NCBI RefSeq assembly: GCF_000341285.1
Contig: NW_005178465.1
Coordinates: 1-64,000, forward strand
Direction: 5' to 3'
Length of the DNA stretch: 64,000 nt
Source of the DNA: Galdieria sulphuraria
Lineage: Eukaryota; Rhodophyta; Bangiophyceae; Galdieriales; Galdieriaceae
Shown: positions 24,016 to 35,014 of the stretch, piece by piece
Numbering within the stretch: position 1 is the first letter of the stretch
Layout: every line of letters starts with the position of its first letter
Translations under genes and position numbers: made by a program
The notes under the pieces: generated by a model
The model's input: only the letters and a program-made list of their open reading frames with translations
What the model was told of the DNA's origin: nothing
Databases searched by the model: none

Positions 24016-25488
24016 ATGAAGCTACCTTGGAAAAAGGTTTCCACAGAGAAAACAGCAGAGTTGCACGTAGAGGATGCGAATATGAAGCCAATTCAACCTA
24101 TGGAAGTAGCTACAGAAGAACCTGTGGAAGAAGGAGAGACAGAGTTTGAGAAAAGTTTTGAAGAAGCCATGAAAGAGTCGTTTGACCTCAGTAGGCGAAG
24201 TCGCTCGTCCTCATTCGATCCAAATGATCCAGATAAGGAATATGTACCTCCTCGAAAGATGAGCTGGTGGATGTTAACTTTGTTAATGTGCGGATACATG
24301 GTCGGAATAGGTGTGTTATCTATTCCAAGTGCCTTTCAAACGCTTGGATGGATTGGAGGTGTGTTCGTTCTCACAGGAGCATATTTTATTACCACGGCAA
24401 CTGGTTACTTTCTCTATTACATGGGCTTGAGATATCCTACAGTAAGAAGCTATGCGTCAATGAGTCGTAGACTTTGGGGGAAACCCGGCATGTATTTTAC
24501 AGCAACTATTGCATATTCTTATTTCTTTGCCTTGTTAACTAGCGATTTGTTAACGTCATCCTTGACATGGAAGAATATGCTTCAAAAGGAGCATATATGT
24601 ACTGTGGTGTTTGCTGTAATAGCTTATGCGATGATGCTTCTTGCAGGCCAGGCTCGAAGCCTTTTCGAGATTACTTATATTATCTTAATTGCTATTACCT
24701 TTATTGTCATTCCCATAATTATCGTATGTGTGAAGGTTCCAAGCATTGGTGCAGGATTAGGAAAGACATATGCGGGTTCTTCAACGAGTTTTTATGAAGG
24801 ATTAACTGCGGCAATGGATATTATATTCGCATTCACAGGCCATCTTATTTATTTTGAGTTTATGGCAGAATTGAAGAGAGTTGAAGATTTCCCAACAGCT
24901 TTGTGGTTGTCACAAACGTTCAGTTATGCATGCTACCTTACACTAGCTGCCGTAGCATATTATTATATTGGTAACACGGGCCACATGGAAAGTCCTGTGA
25001 CTTTGGTCATCAAACATGGTGCGATACACTATGTGAATGATGTCTTTATGGTTATACACGTGACTATTGCAGGTACTATTGGAGGAAATGTCTTAAGTCG
25101 CGCAGTTCAGTGGGGTTTCCAACCTTTGATTGCTGGAGGCTTGAGGAAATTTCGAGATGGTTCTCTTCGTAATAGGCTTTGGTGGCTACTCTGGACAGGC
25201 ATAACGTATGGAGCAGCATTTATAGTTGCCGAATTGGTGCCCTTCTTTTCATCTTTCATTGGCATTATGACGTCACTCTTCTCTTCTTTCTTGACATTTA
25301 TGGTGCCAAGTGCTTTTTACTTTTGGGAATTTTGGCACGACACTCGTTGGTATCAAAAGCTCTTACCCTTCTTTTGCTTTCTAGTCGGCTTTCTTATGTT
25401 GACGTTGGGAAGTTATGGAACTTTTAAAAGCTTGGTTGTTGCCATCGAGAGCACTGGAAAGCCTTTCAGTTGTAATCGTAAATTCTAA
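24016..25488 (+). CDS. Amino acid permease of the AAAP (amino acid/auxin permease) family
   Basis: Intronless, 490 aa from the ATG at 24016; the open frame runs a few codons further upstream without an ATG. An acidic, hydrophilic N-terminal tail of about 80 residues, with an SRRSRSSS patch that could be phosphorylated, is followed by about eleven hydrophobic membrane segments. The first segment begins KMSWWMLTLLMCGYMVGIGVLSIP, of which the GxGVLSIPSA phrase is typical of AAAP transporters, which move neutral or other amino acids with protons across plasma or vacuolar membranes. The substrate cannot be read from the sequence. It borders the NTPase family region on the left and converges with the pyrophosphatase gene on its right. 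Confidence 0.85.
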   Translation: MKLPWKKVSTEKTAELHVEDANMKPIQPMEVATEEPVEEGETEFEKSFEEAMKESFDLSRRSRSSSFDPNDPDKEYVPPRKMSWWMLTLLMCGYMVGIGVLSIPSAFQTLGWIGGVFVLTGAYFITTATGYFLYYMGLRYPTVRSYASMSRRLWGKPGMYFTATIAYSYFFALLTSDLLTSSLTWKNMLQKEHICTVVFAVIAYAMMLLAGQARSLFEITYIILIAITFIVIPIIIVCVKVPSIGAGLGKTYAGSSTSFYEGLTAAMDIIFAFTGHLIYFEFMAELKRVEDFPTALWLSQTFSYACYLTLAAVAYYYIGNTGHMESPVTLVIKHGAIHYVNDVFMVIHVTIAGTIGGNVLSRAVQWGFQPLIAGGLRKFRDGSLRNRLWWLLWTGITYGAAFIVAELVPFFSSFIGIMTSLFSSFLTFMVPSAFYFWEFWHDTRWYQKLLPFFCFLVGFLMLTLGSYGTFKSLVVAIESTGKPFSCNRKF

Positions 25489-25887
25489 ATAGTAATATGA
25501 TGTGGAAATTATATACTGTTCAATAGCTTGTTGTTTTAATTTTTTAAAACCCATTTAATATTTTGTCCAACTATTTTGAAGTGTCATACAAATATGTTCT
25601 GTCGAGTTATTGCATGATTACGACAATTGAGCACTCTCAGCATAGTGTACGAAAGAAAGAGAGAGCAAGCAAGTGTGAATAGCTGACTATTAAGAATAGA
25701 TCTAGACCAGTCCGTTATAAACTCACCTATGAGCAATAAATACAGAGAATGAAATAAATCACACGTTCTTTAACGTTACCAATGCATTAGATTCCAAAAT
25801 GTTTGAAACAAACCAATGGTTTATTACTGCTCTAAACAAAAGCACAAAGATAAAAGGCACGATGGAGAAATACCGTGGTATGTCTCG
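25489..25887. other. Convergent 3' intergenic region
   Basis: About 400 bases between the stop codons of the permease (plus) and the pyrophosphatase (minus). It should contain both 3' ends. Nothing else is seen. Confidence 0.6.
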
Positions 25888-28800
25888 TTAACCAGAAATG
25901 ACTTCGATTCCTGCAGACGTTAAGAACAGTGGACCGAATACTAGTGTAAGCGTTGATAGCAATTTGACTAATACATGCAATGACTAGAAAAAATTAGCTC
26001 AAAGCAACTCCACGCTAACGGTCAGTTACTCACTGGTCCTGCGGTGTCTTTGAAAGGATCACCTACAGTGTCTCCTGTTACACTGGCTTTATGAGATTCC
26101 GAGCCCTATGAACAAACGTCAATAAAAGTAATTCCATCAACGAAATAGAATCTATACCTTTCCTCCATATGCACCGGTTTCGATATACTTCTTAGCGTTG
26201 TCCCATGCGCCACCGCTATTGTTCAAGAATAGTGCCATAAGAATTCCAGCAATAGTTCCAACCATCAAAATTCCAGCAGAGACTTGTACTCCTAGCAGAG
26301 ACTTTCCTGCAACTCTTCCAACCCATGAGGCAAGAAATCCTACGAAAAGTGGGACAAAAACAACTAACAAACCAGGGACGACCATTTGTTTAAGTGCCGC
26401 ATTGGCAACAATAGCCACACACTTTTCATAATCGGGTTTCTCGCTGTATGTCATAATACCAGGTTTTTCACGAAACTGTCGACGAACTTCATGTACCACT
26501 GCTTGGGCTGCATTGCCAACTGCGCGAATAGCTAGTCCCGAGAATAGAAACACTAACATAGCACCTATCATGCCACCAACAAATACTTCTGGTTGACTCA
26601 AGTCTACCGCCGTGAGAGCACGACTTGATGGTAAGTAGTTGTTCACTTCATCAATGTAAGCACGGAATAACAAAAATGCCGCCAATGCTGCTGAACCAAC
26701 TGCATAGCCTTTCGTTAAAGCCTAAATAGAGTTAATTGTATGAACTGCATAGTTAACAAATCAAGAATTTACCTTTGTTGTATTGCCAACTGCATCCAAA
26801 CGATCAGTGATTTCTCGTACTTCAGGTGGCTGCATTGACATTTCTGCAATACCCCCCGCATTATCTGAGATGGGTCCGAACACATCCATTGCCAGAATGA
26901 AACAACTTGTGGAGAGCATTCCCTAAAATGACAAAGTATAGTAACCACTCCTTGTCAGTCGTTGCTATTCAAAGTACATAAAATACTCACCATAGTTGCA
27001 ACCGCGGTACCAAAAATACCAGCAGCAAGTTTATTAGACAGACCAGAAGTTGTACCCAGCCAGTACACAAGTAATAAAGCAATGGCAAGTACCTAGTAAA
27101 GGAGTTTATGGAGATTAGTATTTATCTATATAAAAGGAAACACTAACCATGATAGGAAGTGCAGTAGATTCCATTCCAACAGACACTCCTGCAATGACAT
27201 TTGTTCCAGAACCCGTAGAAGATGCAGCTGCAATTCTTCTTACAGGATAGTACAAATAATCCTGTAATGGTTTAGCTTCTCTATCGTTGTATATATAAAT
27301 GCAATGTTTCACTTACAGTATAATATTCTGTAATAATGACAAAACAATATGAAGTTACTATTCCTTAAAAGAAAATCGATAAAGTGACTCGTAGTTCTCA
27401 TACAAAACACTTACCAATAGTAGCACATAAGCCAAAGTGCCACCATGCATTGGGTGCTTCACTCGTCTGCAAGGCAATATAGCACAATACCCAGATTCCA
27501 ACAAATCCCAAAGCCATTGCAACTACGAAACCTCTTTTCATGATAGCCTAAAGATGTGCAATCCATTGTAAACTTCATAACAAAAAGGAATTCTTAACCC
27601 ACCATTGGATCTTCGTACTCTTTCGATGACTTGGAACCACCCAACAATGGAGCTGATTCCGAGCTTCCGCCACTCTTGTTCAAGCTCTAAATTCAATCTT
27701 AAGCAACTTTATAACACCAAAAGCTATCAAACTATTACCTTGTCTTTTGTTCTTACTGCCATCGTTCCAATACTGCTGCTGAAAATACCTAGAACCACAG
27801 TAACGACCAGAACAGAGTTACAGATATTCCACAATTACCCAAAGCATGAACAAATAATGGAAACAAAGTGAAAGTGATCTGCTCACTTTCGGGAAGATTG
27901 CAGGTTCTACTCAAGGTAGCTCCTAAAATCATTGCCTATCAAAGAATAATATTTACAACCTTCAAAAACAAATATTCAATAGTGATCGAACATACACCAA
28001 TATTTTCTGCTGCAATAGATTCGAAAAGATCAGCACCACGACCCTAATCAAAACCTTCAAAAACAACAGTTAACTTTATGGAAACATAAAACATACTGCA
28101 CAGTCTCCAACATTGTCTCCAACTAGATCTGCAACAACTGCAGGGTTCCTAGGATCATCTTCGGGTATTCCAGCTTCGACCTTTCCAACAATATCCGCAC
28201 CAACATCAGCCGCCTTTGTGTAAATACCGCCTCCAAGTTGAGCAAAAAGTGCTACAAACGAAGCTCCAAAACCGTAGCCGACAATAAGTAAAGGAACCTG
28301 AGCAGCACTAACACCCAATCGTTGGAAGGAGCCATAGACGAAAGCATAGATAAGAACGATTCCAAACAAGCATAACGTCACAATCAAAGTAGATGCGAAC
28401 GCTCCACCACGAAAGGCAACCTACAACAGCGTTCAAACATTTATATCAACAAATTACTTTCAAATACCTGAATAGCTTCGTTGTATGATACCTTCGCCGC
28501 TGCTGCAACTCGAGAATTAGAGCGTACAGCAACCCACATAGCAACTAAACCCGATATTCCAGAAAAGAAGCCACCCAAAAGAAATGCAATGGTGCAAATA
28601 GAACGAATGCCGAGAGAGCCGATGTTTGCTTCGCTGGGGTTTACCGGACGATAACCATAGGATAGAAATATAATAAGGGCTAAAACCTAAAACCTTTTTG
28701 TTAGCCAACTGGAGATATGATCTTCTTCTTTGATCTCACCAAACTAAGGCTAGCAATCGTTCCATATTGTGTCTTAAAGCAACAAGGTGAAAACGATCCT

Positions 28801-29051
28801 TTCGATAAAAAATATATTACCAACCTTAAAGAACCCATTAGCCCCTAATTTCAAATGTCAACTTGGTCACTTCAATATACAAGGGTTTATAAACAGTAGA
28901 TCTCACCTTCTTGGATCGGTCTAGCCACGTCTTGCATCTCCTTTGATCCTTCCTTGTGTGAAAGGACCCAGTGTGCTAACCATCCTGCAAAACAAAGAGC
29001 AACAACACATACGCCTACCAGCACCCATAAAAACTCAACCGCACTTGACAT
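25888..29051 (-). CDS. H+-translocating inorganic pyrophosphatase, K+-independent type II (first copy)
   Basis: Membrane proton pump that couples PPi hydrolysis to H+ transport into the Golgi or vacuole lumen. The coding sequence is split by many short introns. It begins [10 protein letters not shown] at 29051 and ends with GIEVISG before the stop at 25888-25890. Visible hallmarks are [32 protein letters not shown] and DNVGDCA (substrate-binding loop), [11 protein letters not shown], and [14 protein letters not shown] near the C terminus. The GNTTK motif, split by an intron, has Lys at the position that is Ala in K+-dependent enzymes, so it is the type II (AVP2-like) form. A second type II gene lies at 55096-57701 on the same strand. 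It diverges from PCMT across about 315 bp. Confidence 0.9.
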
Positions 29052-29366
29052 TGAATACTAAAGAAACTCTTCACCAACGAAAGGACAATTCGATGTTGAA
29101 TGTGGAACAACTCTGGTTGGAGTAGAAATAAATTTGGGATCGACGGCTGGTCCGTTCAAAGTAATAAGACTTTTTTTGTCAGTTTCATTAGTTCAGTGAG
29201 AAGCCTAAGCAACTGGTACTCCACCCTTATATCACGTAAATCATACAAAGGGGTTTTCTTTCTAGAGAGAAGAACTTTACAGATAGCACAAATTGGTTGT
29301 GGGGAACGTGTTGGTCGACAGTTATTTCGAAAGAGGTTTCTATATCAATATAATATTCGTAGAGCC
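29052..29366. promoter_or_regulatory. Shared promoter region of pyrophosphatase and PCMT
   Basis: The two start codons face away from each other with 315 bases between them, so both promoters must lie here. The frame upstream of the PCMT start is open for about 88 codons but carries no family similarity and is taken as 5' leader. Confidence 0.5.
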
Positions 29367-30140
29367 ATGGCATGGCTCTCTCGTGGTAGGAACCAGGCCG
29401 AATTGGTAAAGGCACTGAAGGAAAATGGACTGATAAAAACGGAAAGAGTTGAGAGGACGTTGCTTGCTGTAGATAGAGGCCATTTCTGTAAATATAGACC
29501 TTATGAAGATGCTCCACAACCCATTGGTTGGAATGCGACCATAAGTGCTCCACATATGCACGTGACGTGTTTAGAATTGCTCAACGAACACTTGAAACCT
29601 GGAAGTAAGGCATTAGATATTGGGTCGGGGTAAGTCAAGATTTTTGGTTGTATAAAGGGATTTACTTTATGTAGTTCTGGTTATTTAACAGCTTGTATGG
29701 GTATTATGGTTAGACCAAAGGGTCTCGTTGTGGGTATTGAACACATTCCGGGTCTTGCTCAACAGTCTCTTGAGAACATTGAAAGGAGCCAGAAGAGTTT
29801 ATTGGAAGAAGGGGTTGTAAGAGTTATGGTAGATGATGGAAGGAAAGGCTTCCTGGAGGGTGCGCCATTTGACGCTATTCATGTCGGTGCTGCAGCAGGT
29901 ACCGTTCCTCGAGTACTTTTAGACCAATTGGCTCCTGGTGGTCGCATGTTGATACCAGAAGGTAAGTGTCTCTCTTTTTTGCAGACGTGAAGGTTAAAAG
30001 GAAATTGCTTGTTAGGTACGTCAGAACAAGAGTTGGTTCAATATGACAAGGCAAAAGATGGCACGGTTTCGAAAAAGCATATTACCTTTGTTAGATATGT
30101 TCCGCTTTGCTCTCTGGATCAGCAAATTCGTGGCATATAG
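29367..30140 (+). CDS. PCMT1: Protein-L-isoaspartate(D-aspartate) O-methyltransferase
   Basis: Repairs age-damaged proteins by methylating L-isoaspartyl residues with S-adenosylmethionine. Three exons (29367-29629, 29675-29961, 30016-30140) give 224 aa, the usual length. The start MAWLSRGRNQAELV matches the family start, although the frame is open upstream and a longer, targeted form cannot be excluded. Motifs: DRGHF, the substrate-loop phrase GWNATISAPHMH, the SAM-binding GSGSGYLTA (across intron 1), VVGIEH, and FDAIHVGAA. Introns are 45 and 54 nt with GTAAGT-type donors. Cytosolic or organellar location is undetermined. The stop faces the dehydrogenase gene on the minus strand. Confidence 0.92.
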
Positions 30141-30497
30141 TTGACTTTATTGCTGATATTATTCGAACTCTACATGTCCTGTTAGAAGGAAGAAACAAAG
30201 TTAACTCACTGATGCAAAGTATTGTCGTGGATTTGCTTGATACAATATAGTATAATATGCGTTGTATAGAAAACTGCTTTTCATATGATTTACAATTCAC
30301 TCTTTTCTGATACACAAATAAAGAATTATATTGAACGATAATAGACAAAAGAAAACTCAATACAACGCGTTATATTCATAAACGGCAAGAATGAAACACA
30401 AAACAGGCAAGTAGTAATATCAAAGCAACAAATACCGAGCAAACTCGGTTTAAAGAAAGCGATCTTATCACTAGCTCACTTGTCCTTGATTACTCAT
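30141..30497. other. Convergent 3' intergenic region
   Basis: About 360 AT-rich bases between the stop codons of PCMT (plus) and the dehydrogenase (minus). No gene is seen. Confidence 0.6.
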
Positions 30498-31649
30498 TCA
30501 TGACATCTTTGGAAGTTGACATCCGTTCAGCAACTCTAGCGTTTCAATCAACGCTTGCGTTCCCTTCTTTGCACCTCCGTTAGCCATTAAGGACACATAA
30601 AGCTGCTGTGCAAGTGCTAAACCTGGTAATGAAATTCTCATTCGTTGACATTCTGCCAATGCGATGCCAAGGTCCTTTACAAAATGCTCCTTATCAAAGT
30701 TAGTCATTTTATAAAACACTTGAGATAATACATACGACATAAAAGCCAGGGGCCATGTCTCTTTTCATAATACGAGGAGAATATGCTTGCAAAGAGAAAG
30801 AGGCTGCACCACCACTTAAGACAGCAGAGAGATAAGTCTCCAGATTCAAACCTGCCTTGTAAGCATATATGAGTCCTTCACACATTCCAATCATATTGGA
30901 GGCAATTGTTATTTGGTTGGCCAATTTGGCATGTTGTCCAGAACCAGCTTCTCCAAAGTATTTGATAGTTTTACCAAAGCAACTCAATAAAGGTGACACG
31001 GACTCATAGGCAGACTGTGAACCACCCACAAAGACAACAAGTGTGCCATTCTTAGCTCCCACATCTCCTCCAGTAACAGGGGCGTCTAATGAATATTTTC
31101 CTTGTGAAGAAGCCACTTCTGCTATCTCTTTTGCCAAACTAGGTTCACTAGTTGTCAAATCTATAACCACACCTCCTTTTTTCAAACCAGCCAATACTCC
31201 TGAACTTTGGTCTAGGATTACCTGACGAACATCGTGAGGATATCCCACCATAGTAAATACGACGTCACAGTGCTGAGCGAGTTCCTTGGGAGACTTGCAA
31301 ACTGTGGCTCCCTTTTCAACCAAAGCCTGTGCCTTTTGCATAGTCCTGTTGTAAACAAAAAAAGGCCCATATCCCTTATCCATACAATGTCTGGCCATAT
31401 GAACACCTAAGTCGAGTAAAAGGTGTTTACAAGGGTAACCACAACTTTATTCTTACCCATAACTCCAGTTCCTATCCAACCCATTTTTGTTTTTCCTGGA
31501 ATCACTTCCATAGTATGCGATTCTGTTGCCTGTGTAGATAAAAACCTTAACCTATTAATACCGGAGCTACTCCTCCAATGAACAAGTGGCAGAGACCCAA
31601 GTGCTCTAGTTAGCTGTAATAAACAACCCCCAATACGTTGCATGCCCAT
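30498..31649 (-). CDS. 3-hydroxyisobutyrate dehydrogenase-like oxidoreductase
   Basis: NAD(P)-dependent beta-hydroxyacid dehydrogenase, with a role in valine breakdown or reduction of small aldehyde acids. Three exons (31649-31457, 31406-30736, 30689-30498) give 351 aa; introns are 50 and 46 nt. The first about 50 residues are basic and Ser/Leu-rich and look like a mitochondrial targeting sequence. The start could also be the Met at 31691 or 31643. Motifs: GWIGTGVMG (dinucleotide fold), [16 protein letters not shown] (substrate signature), and [11 protein letters not shown] with the catalytic Lys. The GGDVGA form resembles the plant HIBADH-like group, so glyoxylate or succinic semialdehyde reduction is possible. 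6PGDH, from the same superfamily, lies under 100 bp upstream on the same strand. Confidence 0.85.
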
Positions 31650-31735
31650 GGGACAAACTAAGCATTTAACAAACTGAGTTGAAACGGACAATCCTTACAA
31701 AGGTATTTATTGCAATCAGAAAACTGCAAGAGAAA

Positions 31736-33297
31736 CTATAGTTTGTAAGCATTAGAAGTAACACGACCACCACTACCAGTCCAACTATAACGTGTTAAAA
31801 TATAAGACAAAAACCAATAGGAAACTTACTCTGTATGGAAATACTTGCCGCGTGGCTGATCCACTCTTTCATACGTATGAGCACCAAAATAGTCTCTCTG
31901 TGCTTGTAAAAGATTTGCTGGGAGGCGTTCTGAACGATAGCCATCAAAAAAGGCAAGACTGGAACTAAAGGCGGGACAAGGAATGCCCATATAAGCTGCT
32001 TGAGCAACTACATTTCTCCAACCTCTTTCTCCCTTCAATAGTGCAGCTTTGAAAAAGTCGTTCAGCAACAGATTAGACAATTTGGGACTTTGAAGAAAAG
32101 CATCACGAATTTGTCCCAAAAACACTGAACGAATAATACATCCACCGCGCCACATTAAAGCAATACCTCCATAATTCAGATTCCAACCATAGTGACTGGC
32201 TGCCTCTCGTAATAACATATATCCTTGCGCATAACTAACAATCTTGGAAGCATACAAGGCGTCATGAACATCCTATCCAACAAAAAATTTTAGAAATACG
32301 GCGTGGATATGATAAACAGCATTTCAATAACCTGAATGAACGCATTCTTATCATGAATGGTCACATTGGACGAATACGAACCAAACGTCTTTGATGCAAT
32401 TAGACGTTCTTCCTTCATAGATGACAGAATTCGCGAAAATACAGCTTCTGCAATCAACGTTACCGGAACATTGAGGTCCAACGAAGACATGGCAGTCCAT
32501 TTACCAGTTCCTTTCTGCTCAGCTGTGTCCAAAATCTTCTCCACTAAATCGGAGCCATCAGTATCCTTAAACTTTAAAATATTTGCGGTTATCTCAATCA
32601 GATAAGAGTTTAAAACTCCGCTATTCCACTGCGTGAATACATCTGCAATCTCTTCGTTGCTAAGCTTCAAGCCCCGGTGCAACAGATTGTATGCTTCACA
32701 GATAAGTTCCATGTCTCCGTATTCTATTCCATTGTGGACCATTTTCACATAATGGCCAGCGCCATCTTCACCTACCCATTCACAACAAGGCTCTCCGTTG
32801 GCCTTAGCACTAATAGCCTGAAAAATGGGTTTCACTAACTTCCAGGCTTCGGACGAGCCACCAGGCATAATGGAAGGTCCATGTCTTGCACCTTCTTCAC
32901 CTCCAGAAACTCCTGTTCCAATAAAAAGCAATCCTTTGGCCTCAACTTCTTTAGTTCTTCTCCTTGTGTCCAGAAAGTGTGAGTTTCCCCCGTCAACTAT
33001 AAGATCCCCAGGAGACAAGTAAGGTAGCAGCATAGAGATGAACTGATCAACTGCTTCTCCAGCTTTCACCAGAAGAATGATTATTCTTGGTTTCTTTAAA
33101 AGGGCACAAAACTCTTGCAACGAGTGTGCACCTACTATATTGGTATTTTTGGCTTCACCGTTCAGAAAGTCGTCCACTTTAGAAACTGTTCTGTTAAAAA
33201 CGGCAACTTTGAACCCATGATCATTCATATTTAGAACCAAGTTTTGTCCCATAACTGCTAAGCCTATCAGACCTACATCTGAAGTTCCACTCGCCAT
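31736..33297 (-). CDS. gnd: 6-phosphogluconate dehydrogenase (decarboxylating)
   Basis: Oxidises 6-phosphogluconate to ribulose 5-phosphate with NADP+ in the oxidative pentose phosphate pathway. Exons 33297-32332, 32272-31830 and 31784-31736 give 485 aa, the normal length. Motifs: GLAVMGQNLVLN (coenzyme fold), GTGVSGGEEGARHGPSIMPGG (signature), HNGIEYGDMELICEAY (catalytic helix), and the C-terminal YFGAHTYERVD and YFHTDWTGSGG. The N terminus begins directly with the coenzyme fold (MASGTSDVGLIG), so no transit peptide is seen and a cytosolic enzyme is likely. Introns are 59 and 45 nt. It diverges from the small gene at 33499 across about 200 bp. Confidence 0.95.
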
Positions 33298-33498
33298 TTT
33301 TCTGTAACAAATTTCAAAATTTCCGATATCTTCTTTAATATTAAAAAGAAAACAGGAGATTGAGAGTACTGTGAAAGACTAGATAAAGTTGCTTCATTTT
33401 GAATAGAAGCCATTCTTTTCTATTGGAAACAACCTCATTTTTGACAAAACATATCTATTCGACGTTCTCCTCTTAACCCGCCCAATTATTGTCTTTCC
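33298..33498. promoter_or_regulatory. Shared promoter region of 6PGDH and a small gene
   Basis: A 201-bp gap separates the diverging start codons at 33297 (minus) and 33499 (plus), so both promoters must lie within it. No specific motif is claimed. Confidence 0.45.
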
Positions 33499-33752
33499 AT
33501 GGATTCATTCAAACAACAAAAGAAACAACATGCTTTGAGAGTAGGCCAGGTAAGGCACAACAAAGAACTAGATAGAAATATTCTTTTTATTTTAAATAGA
33601 ATCTCGATAATATTCTTGCAAGTCTCACGGATATATTGGGTACTTTTGAGATACTCGGCAGTTCACTTTCTCAACTTGAAGAAAGAAGAAGGGTATTTCA
33701 ACTACAACAGGAGAAACCACATGAACAAGAAAACTCAAGTTGTCCTGAATAG
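33499..33752 (+). CDS. Small helical protein of 67 aa, function unknown
   Basis: Exon 1 (33499-33549, MDSFKQQKKQHALRVGQ) joins exon 2 (33600-33752) across a 50-nt intron with GTAAGG donor and AATAG acceptor, the intron size of neighbouring genes, giving 204 nt in frame. The product has a basic Gln-rich start, a helical middle (NLDNILASLTDILG then SLSQLEERR) and a charged tail, and looks like a short coiled-coil subunit of a larger complex. I do not recognise the family. It sits head-to-head with 6PGDH and its stop is 42 bp from the S58 peptidase stop. The matching intron supports it as real. Confidence 0.55.
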
Positions 33753-33794
33753 TATGACAGTGTTGAAGTATCATGTAACAATATAGATTTCATA

Positions 33795-34880
33795 CTATTC
33801 TTTTTTAAAATAGTCTCTATAGGATAAATACATACCGCTACTCTTTGCCTCCCACATAGCTCTCCCAATACTCCTCGTCACACAATCCGCTGCAATAGCT
33901 CCTATTAAAGAAACTACTCTAGCTCGATGAATATTACCTTCTTGAAAAGTTGGCAAAGAATAGTTTCCTGTTGCTAATACAAATATCGCATCACCATCTA
34001 CTAATGTATGGGAAGGCTTTATACTTCGTGCAATACCATCATGTGCCATGATAGCAACTCGTTTTGCTTCTGCAGGAAATAAAGCTGCATTGGTTGCAAC
34101 CACACCTATTACTGTGTTTTCGTGCACTGTCATAGAAGATTTGCAATCTTCGACTATCCCTATAGGTATAGAAAATTTTGACTGAAAAGAATGATACAAT
34201 TGTTCTTTCATTCCACCCATTTCTCTGTTCTGTTCCCAAAAAGAAGCCCAAAGAATATCGGAACCTGGAATAACTGGAGAACCGTAGGAGTTAACTGCCA
34301 TTAGAGCTCCTACTTGCAGTTGACCATTTTCTTCTATAGCAGAAGCACTTCCTAAACCTCCTTTATATGCTCCAGCTCTCGATCCTGTTCCAGCTCCAAC
34401 ATTTCCTAGACGAATACTTGCAAAAGGCCTTTGTCGTAACGCTTGCAAACAAGCCTTCTTTCCCAATTCTTGATAGGGAGAAATAAACTCGTCGTTCTCT
34501 TTCCAGTTTCCTCCATTTCCTAAATCAAACAGTACACAACCAGGAACTATAGGAACTGCAGGCACTCCGTGTGGACGAAATGCATTAAAACCTTGTCCTT
34601 GTTCAGTAAGAACTTGAGTGACACCAGAACCTGCATCCAAACCAAAGACTGAACCACCAGAAAGAAATACCGCATGAGATAAACCCACTAAACAGTCAGA
34701 ACGAAGCGCATCAGTTTCACGAGAGCCTGGGGCACCACCAGACACAGAAACTCCAGTAGTGCAAGCTTTCGTTGGTACAACTACTGTAGTTCCAGTCAAA
34801 AGTGTTTCGTGTTCCACTGAACCTACTCTTACTCCTTCGACATCTGTTATGCTGTTTGTATTTCCCGGAAGTAGTCGCAT
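33795..34880 (-). CDS. DmpA/P1-like peptidase, family S58 (L-aminopeptidase/D-esterase type)
   Basis: Intronless, 361 aa from the ATG at 34880; the frame is open 21 codons further up but without an ATG. The family comprises self-cleaving N-terminal nucleophile enzymes that remove N-terminal residues from small peptides or beta-peptides. Motifs: ITDVEGVRVG at the start, GGAPGSRETDAL, LSGGSVFGLDA, GNVGAGTGSRAGAYKGG, and VHENTVIGVVATNA. The Asn-Thr bond in the last motif is the expected self-cleavage site, making Thr256 the likely nucleophile. The enzymes are mainly bacterial and fungal, so transfer is plausible here. No signal peptide is evident. It lies downstream of the PsbQ'-like gene on the same strand with a 134-bp gap. 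Confidence 0.85.
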   Translation of the reverse strand: MRLLPGNTNSITDVEGVRVGSVEHETLLTGTTVVVPTKACTTGVSVSGGAPGSRETDALRSDCLVGLSHAVFLSGGSVFGLDAGSGVTQVLTEQGQGFNAFRPHGVPAVPIVPGCVLFDLGNGGNWKENDEFISPYQELGKKACLQALRQRPFASIRLGNVGAGTGSRAGAYKGGLGSASAIEENGQLQVGALMAVNSYGSPVIPGSDILWASFWEQNREMGGMKEQLYHSFQSKFSIPIGIVEDCKSSMTVHENTVIGVVATNAALFPAEAKRVAIMAHDGIARSIKPSHTLVDGDAIFVLATGNYSLPTFQEGNIHRARVVSLIGAIAADCVTRSIGRAMWEAKSSGMYLSYRDYFKKE

Positions 34881-35014
34881 AATATCTCTAAAAGTTAAGT
34901 TTCTAGAACCTATTCGCAAGGAACCCGAATATTTTCTACCCAAATCATTTTATTTCTCATTCCTTCCAAAACCAATGAGCTGATGACCCGATAAACCCTA
35001 TACCTCTTGAACGA

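Noticed and set aside
29100-29366. N-terminal extension of PCMT using the upstream open frame
   Set aside because: The family start MAW...AELV is at 29367. The upstream stretch has no similarity, though a targeted longer form cannot be fully excluded.
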